Below are positions 1-5,280 of a stretch of 5,280 nt of DNA, in pieces; the stretch's first letter is position 1, and the number at the start of each line of letters is the position of its first letter. Origin of the DNA: Cytophagales bacterium (GTDB taxonomy: Bacteria > Bacteroidota > Bacteroidia > Cytophagales > Cyclobacteriaceae); NCBI GenBank assembly GCA_029262935.1, contig JAJCYK010000089.1, positions 1-5,280 on the forward strand, in the 5' to 3' direction. The position numbers were made by a program, and so were the translations under genes. The notes beneath the pieces are model-generated. The model had not been told where the DNA came from. It was given only the letters and a program-made list of their open reading frames with translations, and did no database searches.

Positions 1-722
1 TAACGAATTTTGTGAACAATCCAGAAGACTTAAAAAAGTTTACCGCTTTTATGGTACGTGAAGGGCTAAACCAACTCCCAGAAATTAAAGAGCTGGATGC
101 AAACATTCAGGCACAAGCACGTCTGAATAAATTGTATCGTAGAAACCTATTTTTGCCTGAAATAGGGCTAGCAGGGAGTGCTGACTACCTTTTAGGCAAA
201 GGAGGGGCTGGCTCTGAAGACCCGCAACCCACACCTGGTCTTGAATTGCCCGATGACCTCACTTGGCAACTAGGACTGTCCGCCAAACTTCCCATTTTCA
301 CAGGAGGAAAGCGGTCGGCTGTATTGCAAAAAGGTTTAATCGAATTGGAACAAATCCAATATCAAAAGCAAGATCTTATCAACCAATTGGAACAACGCAT
401 CAGGTCTTCTATGGAGTTGGTGGGGGCTAGCTATTCTAATATTCAGCTAAGCAATGAAGCTTTAAACGCTTCCTCTTTAAATTTTACCTTGGTACAGGAA
501 GCTTACAAACAAGGAAATGTTTCTGTCATTAATTTAATTGACGCACAGAATTCTGCTATCCAAGCACAGCTAAATGCGGCTAACGCTGGTTATAATTTTA
601 TCATTGACCTGCTTAACGTGGATCGGGCCATTGGCAAATATTATAGCTTATCTACCAACGAAGAGCGCGAGGCTTACTTTTTAAGATTGCAGGAATTTGT
701 CACCACATACGTAAATGAATAA
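1..722 (+). CDS. TolC-family outer-membrane efflux protein, C-terminal half (5' partial)
   Basis: Outer-membrane channel subunit of a tripartite efflux pump; by family knowledge a trimer forming a beta-barrel with a long periplasmic alpha-barrel. The frame is open to the left edge (first full codon at base 3), so the GTG at 12 is probably an internal Val and about half of the protein is missing; 239 residues are visible. They match the second OEP repeat: a long helix with LPEIKELDANIQAQ (bases about 78-120), the turn FLPEIGLAGS entering the barrel strands, the strand-to-helix signature LPIFTGGKRSA (from base 288), a coiled helix rich in Gln and Glu, and the closing helix with EAYKQGNVSVINLIDAQNSA (about 500-557), equivalent to the family pattern 'aG..s..dlldAq'. 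It ends after IGKYY with a polar tail of about two dozen residues. TAA at 720-722 is 3 bases from the adaptor start, so they are surely co-transcribed. The family assignment is secure; the substrate is unknown. Confidence 0.93.
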   Translation, partial: TNFVNNPEDLKKFTAFMVREGLNQLPEIKELDANIQAQARLNKLYRRNLFLPEIGLAGSADYLLGKGGAGSEDPQPTPGLELPDDLTWQLGLSAKLPIFTGGKRSAVLQKGLIELEQIQYQKQDLINQLEQRIRSSMELVGASYSNIQLSNEALNASSLNFTLVQEAYKQGNVSVINLIDAQNSAIQAQLNAANAGYNFIIDLLNVDRAIGKYYSLSTNEEREAYFLRLQEFVTTYVNE

Positions 723-725
723 GAT

Positions 726-1793
726 ATGAAAAAGGTAATCTATGTGTTTCTATTTCTTGCTGCCTGCTCCAGTGAAAAGGAAGCGCCCGTAGAAGTCATA
801 AAACCCGTAAAATATCAGAAAATAGCCCTATCTGGTGGTAGCTACGGCAGAACCTTTAGCGGTACTGCCAAGGCTGGCGTTGAAACACAATTAAGTTTTA
901 GAGTGGCAGGTATTATTAATAGCGTACATGCAAAAGTAGGTCAAAAGGTGCAAAAAGGTATGCTGATTTCTTCTATGGATCCTTCGGACTATCAGTTGAG
1001 CTATGAAGAAGCTGATGCTGCTGTCAAAAATGCTGATGCCCAAGAGAAGCAGACCAAATCAAATTACGAGCGTGTGAGCATTCTATACGAAAATCAAAAC
1101 ACCTCATTAGCTGAATATGAAGCGGCTAAAGCTCAATTTGAATCTGCTAAAGCCAATGAGAAAGCTGCCAAACAAAGAAGAAAACAAGCTAAAGCCCAAT
1201 TGAGTTACACCCGACTCTATGCTCCTGTATCCGGTATCGTGAATTACGTGTACGTGGAAGAAAACGAAAATGTGGCCACCGGAAATACCATTGTCACATT
1301 AAGTTCGGGTGATAATTTGGAAGTCTTGGTGGGAATACCAGAATCTTTTATCGTGAACATAACCCAAGATCAAAAAGTAGCCATATCATTTTCATCCTTG
1401 CCCGATACAAAATTTGCAGGAACGGTCTCCGAAATTTCTTATGCTTTAAGCGCAGAAACTGCCATATACCCAGTAACCATAAAAATAAACAGTGCTACCG
1501 CCGCCATTAGGCCAGGTATGGCAGCGGATGTCACTTTTGATTTCTCTGAAACACAATCGGAAGCCACCTTAATTGTGGCACCATCCGCCGTCGGGGAGGA
1601 TCAGAATGGTAATTTTGTATATGTACTCCAGCCGGAAGCCAACGACACCTTTATTGTTCGGAAAACGGCGGTGGGCATTGGCAGCTTAACCGGTGATGGT
1701 TTTGAAGTTGCTACCGGTTTGCAAGAAAATGATTTAGTGGCGACTGCAGGCTTACAATCCTTGTTAGACGGAATGAAAGTAAGGCTGTTTTAA
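726..1793 (+). CDS. RND efflux periplasmic adaptor (HlyD/AcrA family), predicted lipoprotein
   Basis: Membrane fusion protein that links the inner-membrane permease to the TolC-like channel; 355 residues, normal for the family. The ATG start is supported by a short lipoprotein signal directly after it: KK, a hydrophobic run, and lipobox LAAC with Cys at residue 14, predicting lipid anchoring after signal peptidase II cleavage. Domains in order: first lipoyl half about 56-95 (LSFRVAGIINSV, then VGQKVQKGMLI); alpha-helical hairpin about 89-163; second lipoyl half about 164-198 (LYAPVSGIVNYVYV); beta-barrel about 199-272 (IRPGMAADV at 261-269); membrane-proximal domain about 280-355. The hairpin tip carries R116, L120 and S127, with the same spacing as the TolC-contacting R-L-S motif of AcrA (R128, L132, S139). 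The motif AKAQ(F/L) recurs at 134-138 and 155-159, exactly three heptads apart, as expected in a coiled coil. No Shine-Dalgarno sequence is seen in front; translation is probably coupled to the upstream stop 3 bases away. Confidence 0.96.
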   Translation: MKKVIYVFLFLAACSSEKEAPVEVIKPVKYQKIALSGGSYGRTFSGTAKAGVETQLSFRVAGIINSVHAKVGQKVQKGMLISSMDPSDYQLSYEEADAAVKNADAQEKQTKSNYERVSILYENQNTSLAEYEAAKAQFESAKANEKAAKQRRKQAKAQLSYTRLYAPVSGIVNYVYVEENENVATGNTIVTLSSGDNLEVLVGIPESFIVNITQDQKVAISFSSLPDTKFAGTVSEISYALSAETAIYPVTIKINSATAAIRPGMAADVTFDFSETQSEATLIVAPSAVGEDQNGNFVYVLQPEANDTFIVRKTAVGIGSLTGDGFEVATGLQENDLVATAGLQSLLDGMKVRLF

Positions 1794-1802
1794 CGTTCCT
1801 CT

Positions 1803-4800
1803 ATGAACCTCACACAATATGCCATTGACAGAAACCGTATTACCTTTTCGCTATTAGGAATGGTGATCATTATGGGCTTGACCTTGTACCAAGGGTTAAG
1901 CCGGGACAGTATGCCTCCTTATACTGTGCGTGTAGCCACCATTGTTTCTAGTTTTCCTGGAGCAGGGCCCGATAGAGTAGAGCTTTTGGTTACTGACAAA
2001 ATTGAAAAGAAGGCACAGGAAATACCTGAAGTGAAAGCCATTACCAGCACCTCTAGAACTGGCCTTTCAATAGTTTCCGTAGAATTAAAATTTGAGGTGG
2101 GCCCTGAAAAATTACAAACCGTTTGGGATGAATTGCGTCGTAAGGTTGATGAGATTGACGATTTACCAGAGGGCGTTACTCCACAAGTAAATGACAGCGA
2201 TATTGGTACAGTTTACGGTATCATGGTAGGATTGCTTAGTGATGGATTTAGTTATGCTGAGATGAAAGTCTATGCTGATGATATCCGTGATGATTTTATT
2301 AAGCTGGATGATGCTGCCAAGGTGGAACTTGGAGGAGTGCAAGAAGAGCGCGTATTCGTGGAATATGATGATGCCAGGCTAGCGGAATATGGGATAAGTT
2401 CCAGTCAATTACAAAGTATCATAGCCAGCACGAATATTATTAATTCTGGAGGTCAAATTAACCTATTGGAAGAACGGATCATTTTAGAGCCTACGGGAAA
2501 TTTCAATGAATTGGAAGATCTCAAACGCACCATAGTGCCGGTCGGTGAGGGTGAAGTAATCTATCTGGAGGACATTACCACCATATCCAAAGGGTACATT
2601 ACTCCTTCGAAGAGCAAAGTTAGAGTCAATGGCATGCCCGCAATTGCCCTGTCCATAAGTCTTAAGGAAGAGGCAAACATAATCAAGCTAGGGGAGCAAG
2701 TTGATGTCAACATACAGGAATGGAATAGTGAATTGCCAGTTGGTTTAAAACTTACCCGCCTGGCCTCATTGGATGGTTTTGTACAAGAGAGTATTGATAG
2801 CTTTATTGGGAATTTAGTGCAAAGTATTCTGATCGTGTTGCTGGTTATGTTGGTGTTTTTAGGTTTGCGCACCGGTTTGGTAGTAGCCAGCTTGATTCCA
2901 TTGGTGACTTTGATGACCCTACTACTCATGGGCATGGTAGATATTGGGTTGAATCAAGTCTCTTTAGCCGCGCTTATCATGGCCTTGGGAATGATGGTGG
3001 ATAATGCCATTGTGGTTTCAGAATCCATAATGGTTAAAATGGAGCAAGGCATAGATCCTAAAAAAGCAGCAATAGATTCCTGCTCAGAATTAGCCGTGCC
3101 ATTACTAATATCCACACTGACGACTTCAGCAGCCTTTTTGTCTTTTTTCTTAGCCGAATCCATCATGGGAGACATAGTTGGGCCCATCTTTTCTGTAATA
3201 AGTATGGCCTTGCTTTCTTCTTGGCTTATTTCGCTTACCGTGATAACGTTATTAGCCTATTACTTCATCAGAGTAAAAAAGAAAGATCCAAAAGCAAAAG
3301 TTAAGAAGTTCAGCATAGATTTTTTGTTTGATAAATTAAAAATTTTATACCAAGTATTACTTCTCAAAGTATTGAAAATCAAAGGTATATTCGTTGCAAT
3401 TGTAATGGCACTATTCGTGTTGTCGATGTTCGGATTTGGGATAGTGCCGTTTATATTTTTTACGGATAGCGAACGGAACCTGATCACCATCGACGTAAAT
3501 CTACCTTTGGGTACAAAAATTGAAAGTACCGAACAAATTGTCCAGAATATTGAGAAGTATATTGCCGATTCTTTAATACTATCCGACCAGCGTAGCCGGG
3601 GAGTAATAGACTGGTCCTCGTTTATTGGGCAAGGCCCTGAATCCTATGACTTAGGGTATTCCCAGGATGAGGCGAATTCCAGTTATGCCCATATGCTGGT
3701 GAACACATCTTCTGGAGATGACAATCAGTATGTGATCCAACGATTGGATGATTTTTGTTTTAACAATTTTCCAGAGGCTGACATCAAAGTAAAACGATTG
3801 GGCCAAGGTGGTGGTGGCACACCCATTGAAATTAGGGTTTCTGGTACAGAAGCAGAAACATTAATGGCCATATCGGATGAAGTAAAATCAGCGCTAAATA
3901 AAATCCCCGGCACTAAAAATGTAAAAGATGATTGGGGCCCTAAGATTAAAAAATTCGTAATTGATATTGACCAAAGTAAAGCACAACGGGCAGGAGTCAG
4001 TAACCAGGATATTGCTATTTCCTTAACCACAGTTTTAAGTGGATTTAGGACCGGAGAATTTCGCGAGGACGACAAAACCATACCCATTATGATGCGTGGT
4101 GAGGATAGCGAGGAACAAACCTTGGCATCTTTGGAGACTCTTAACATTTATGCTCAAAACTCTGGAATTAGTGTCCCTTTAATTCAAGTAGCCAAGATTG
4201 TTCCTCAATGGCAATTCGCTAAGATCAAACGTCGGGATATATATCGAACCATTACCATCCAAAGCTTTTTGAAAGAAGGAGCCAATGCATCTGTAATAAT
4301 GGGAGGGATGGTACCCTGGCTGGACGAGCAAAATGCCCAATGGCCCGCAAACTATGGCTACGAATTGGGTGGGGACGACGAAAGCACTGCAGAGAATATG
4401 GGGGCGGTAATTTCATATTTGCCATTAAGTTTGTTTATCATAATATTACTCTTAATCATTCAGTTCAACTCCTTTAGAAAAACATTTATGGTAGTTGCTA
4501 CTATTCCATTAGGGGTGATAGGCGTGGTATTGGGGCTTATCCTATTCCGGTCCTATTTTAGCTTTTTCGGGTTTTTGGGCACCATATCGCTGGCTGGAAT
4601 TGTAATTAACAATGCCATTGTTCTTATAGATCGCATAGAAATTGAACTTAAGGACTATAAACGTAAAGATAATGATGCGGTAGTAGTGGCCGCTTTGCAA
4701 CGGTTTCGACCTATTATTCTGACCACGTTTACCACTTCGTTGGGATTGATCCCATTATATTTAGGTGGTGGCTTAATGTGGGAACCTTTGGCTATTGCCA

Positions 4801-4913
4801 TTATGATAGGGCTGTTATTTGCTACTGTAATTACATTGCTCTTCATACCCGTGATGTACAGCATTCTATACAAAGTAGATTTTAAAAATTACAAATTCGA
4901 AGTAAGGGATTAA
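1803..4913 (+). CDS. RND-family efflux permease (AcrB-like, HAE type)
   Basis: Proton-driven inner-membrane pump, a trimer by family knowledge; 1036 residues, close to AcrB (1049). Both internal repeats are complete: TM1 about 14-33, porter domain about 34-333, TM2 335-355, TM3 359-379, TM4 386-406, TM5 about 431-451, TM6 about 461-489, a basic cytoplasmic linker 490-527, TM7 about 529-553, second porter domain about 555-866, TM8 868-888, TM9 895-915, TM10 922-943, TM11 about 969-988, TM12 about 995-1023. Family signatures include FPGAGPDRVE in porter 1, TPIEIRVSG at 673-681, and GGLMWEPLA at 989-997. Relay positions: D400 matches AcrB D407, but N401 replaces D408 and N936 replaces K940; R967 and T974 match R971 and T978. 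There is no CusA/CzcA-type metal signature that I recognise, so a hydrophobic or amphiphilic substrate is more likely, though this is inference. The start is 9 bases after the adaptor stop, with no clear Shine-Dalgarno sequence; no upstream in-frame alternative is needed, since the N-terminal sequence fits TM1. No frameshift or internal stop is present. Confidence 0.96.
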   Translation: MNLTQYAIDRNRITFSLLGMVIIMGLTLYQGLSRDSMPPYTVRVATIVSSFPGAGPDRVELLVTDKIEKKAQEIPEVKAITSTSRTGLSIVSVELKFEVGPEKLQTVWDELRRKVDEIDDLPEGVTPQVNDSDIGTVYGIMVGLLSDGFSYAEMKVYADDIRDDFIKLDDAAKVELGGVQEERVFVEYDDARLAEYGISSSQLQSIIASTNIINSGGQINLLEERIILEPTGNFNELEDLKRTIVPVGEGEVIYLEDITTISKGYITPSKSKVRVNGMPAIALSISLKEEANIIKLGEQVDVNIQEWNSELPVGLKLTRLASLDGFVQESIDSFIGNLVQSILIVLLVMLVFLGLRTGLVVASLIPLVTLMTLLLMGMVDIGLNQVSLAALIMALGMMVDNAIVVSESIMVKMEQGIDPKKAAIDSCSELAVPLLISTLTTSAAFLSFFLAESIMGDIVGPIFSVISMALLSSWLISLTVITLLAYYFIRVKKKDPKAKVKKFSIDFLFDKLKILYQVLLLKVLKIKGIFVAIVMALFVLSMFGFGIVPFIFFTDSERNLITIDVNLPLGTKIESTEQIVQNIEKYIADSLILSDQRSRGVIDWSSFIGQGPESYDLGYSQDEANSSYAHMLVNTSSGDDNQYVIQRLDDFCFNNFPEADIKVKRLGQGGGGTPIEIRVSGTEAETLMAISDEVKSALNKIPGTKNVKDDWGPKIKKFVIDIDQSKAQRAGVSNQDIAISLTTVLSGFRTGEFREDDKTIPIMMRGEDSEEQTLASLETLNIYAQNSGISVPLIQVAKIVPQWQFAKIKRRDIYRTITIQSFLKEGANASVIMGGMVPWLDEQNAQWPANYGYELGGDDESTAENMGAVISYLPLSLFIIILLLIIQFNSFRKTFMVVATIPLGVIGVVLGLILFRSYFSFFGFLGTISLAGIVINNAIVLIDRIEIELKDYKRKDNDAVVVAALQRFRPIILTTFTTSLGLIPLYLGGGLMWEPLAIAIMIGLLFATVITLLFIPVMYSILYKVDFKNYKFEVRD

Positions 4914-4938
4914 CCCTGTTTCCATTAGAAAGCTCTCT

Positions 4939-4944
4939 AAAGGG
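4939..4944 (+). promoter_or_regulatory. Possible Shine-Dalgarno sequence for the downstream membrane-protein gene
   Basis: AAAGGG ends 9 bases before the ATG at 4954. It is a partial match to the anti-Shine-Dalgarno complement and well placed. The adaptor and permease starts in the same operon have nothing comparable, which suggests this fourth gene can initiate independently. It supports ATG 4954 over ATG 4949, which runs into a stop after one further codon. Confidence 0.4.
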
Positions 4945-4953
4945 CACTATGAA

Positions 4954-5280
4954 ATGAAACTATTTCGCAAAGAAAGCTTACAAATAATATTTACGGATAT
5001 AGTGGTATGGACATTAGCTATGGTGTTTTACATACTGCTGCGATTTACGGCTTTAAATACGGATCCGATGATCACAGTATCAGATCAGTTCAACTTTAAG
5101 TTAGTCTTGATATTAACTATTGAAGCCGGTCTTATTTTAGGGCTTGTTTATGGATTGGTTGATGTTTTTTTGGACCAACAGTGGTTAAGAAAACAACCGT
5201 TTGGTAAAACACTTTTGATCAAAGGAGCGATTCATTTAGTAATTATCATTTTCATAAGCATAGCTGTAAGACTACGTGCC
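4954..5280 (+). CDS. Multi-spanning membrane protein N-terminus, candidate membrane-bound adenylate/guanylate cyclase (3' partial)
   Basis: The first 109 residues of a protein that runs off the right edge. ATG 4954 is the only usable start: the frame upstream has no ATG, GTG or TTG before a stop at 4903-4905. Three hydrophobic segments are visible: about 9-29 (after a basic N-terminus, MKLFRK), about 50-73 and about 87-105. Between the second and third lies a short polar stretch with QPFGKTLLIKGAI (81-93). This arrangement, a glycine-containing second helix (GLVYGLVDVF), a basic loop with a 'FGK..L.K' motif and then a strongly hydrophobic third helix, is what I recall from the N-terminal membrane domain of Bacteroidota proteins that end in a class III nucleotide cyclase domain. 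No catalytic residues are in the window, so the function is unproven; a sensor kinase or an unrelated membrane protein remains possible. It begins 40 bases after the permease stop on the same strand with no evident terminator, so co-transcription with the pump is likely. Confidence 0.8.
   Translation, partial: MKLFRKESLQIIFTDIVVWTLAMVFYILLRFTALNTDPMITVSDQFNFKLVLILTIEAGLILGLVYGLVDVFLDQQWLRKQPFGKTLLIKGAIHLVIIIFISIAVRLRA

Noticed and set aside
12..14. GTG at 12 as the start of a 236-residue TolC-like protein
   Set aside because: The frame is open through to the left edge, and the visible part starts in the middle of the OEP fold with no signal peptide. The gene is cut by the window rather than starting here.
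765..783. Residues after the adaptor lipobox Cys (S-S-E-K-E) as a Bacteroidota surface lipoprotein export signal
   Set aside because: The known export signals are more acidic directly after Cys, and an adaptor must face the periplasm and anchor next to the permease, so surface export would contradict its role.
1125..1202. Near-identical GCTAAAGC(T/C)CAATT repeats at 1125 and 1188, with a third partial copy at 1146
   Set aside because: They encode AKAQ/AKAN steps of the adaptor coiled coil at heptad spacing; protein periodicity explains them without a DNA-level element.
2837..2867. Bacteroidota-type promoter match inside the permease: GTTG at 2837-2840, 19 bases, then TAGGTTTG at 2860-2867
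   Set aside because: It fits the TTTG / TAnnTTTG consensus only partly at the upstream box, lies in codons for conserved TM2 residues (FLGLR), and has no gene start just downstream, so it is best explained by chance.
3807..3818. GGT GGT GGT GGC tandem triplets in the permease gene
   Set aside because: Only four glycine codons (residues 669-672) in a loop before the conserved TPIEIRVSG strand, where RND proteins often have Gly/Pro-rich loops; too short to suggest phase variation, and in frame.
2561..4147. Several minus-strand open frames opposite the permease (2561-2935, 2954-3187, 3260-3490, 3725-4147)
   Set aside because: Their products are Ser/Thr/Ile-rich without recognisable domains and lie entirely antisense to a strongly conserved RND gene; they are byproducts of its codon use.

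Overview
The window looks like chromosomal DNA of a Bacteroidota bacterium, most likely of the Flavobacteriia type. The reasons are moderate AT-richness, two tightly packed genes without Shine-Dalgarno sequences, a short lipoprotein signal on the efflux adaptor, and protein sequences typical of that phylum. This placement is inferred from style; no marker gene is present. All four genes lie on the plus strand.

Layout: (1) 1-722, the C-terminal half of a TolC-family outer-membrane efflux protein, whose start lies off the left edge; (2) 726-1793, a complete HlyD/AcrA-type periplasmic adaptor lipoprotein; (3) 1803-4913, a complete RND (AcrB-like, HAE type) inner-membrane permease of 1036 residues; (4) 4954 to the right edge, the first 109 residues of a multi-spanning membrane protein that resembles the N-terminal membrane region of Bacteroidota class III adenylate/guanylate cyclases. 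Its catalytic part is outside the window, so this identification is tentative. The gaps are 3, 9 and 40 bases, with no convincing terminator, which suggests a single operon.

Genes 1-3 together encode a full tripartite pump. The permease takes substrate from the periplasm or inner-membrane outer leaflet using the proton gradient, the lipid-anchored adaptor bridges it to the outer-membrane channel, and the TolC-like trimer releases substrate outside. The substrate cannot be read from sequence. The most notable point in the permease is that two partners of the canonical AcrB proton-relay triad (D408 and K940) are both Asn here (N401 and N936), leaving D400 as the only acidic relay residue. This is probably a subfamily trait rather than a defect. 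The other point worth following is the possible cyclic-nucleotide cyclase joined to the end of the pump operon. I saw no mobile element, CRISPR array, RNA gene, long repeat or clearly novel system; most of the window is an ordinary efflux operon.
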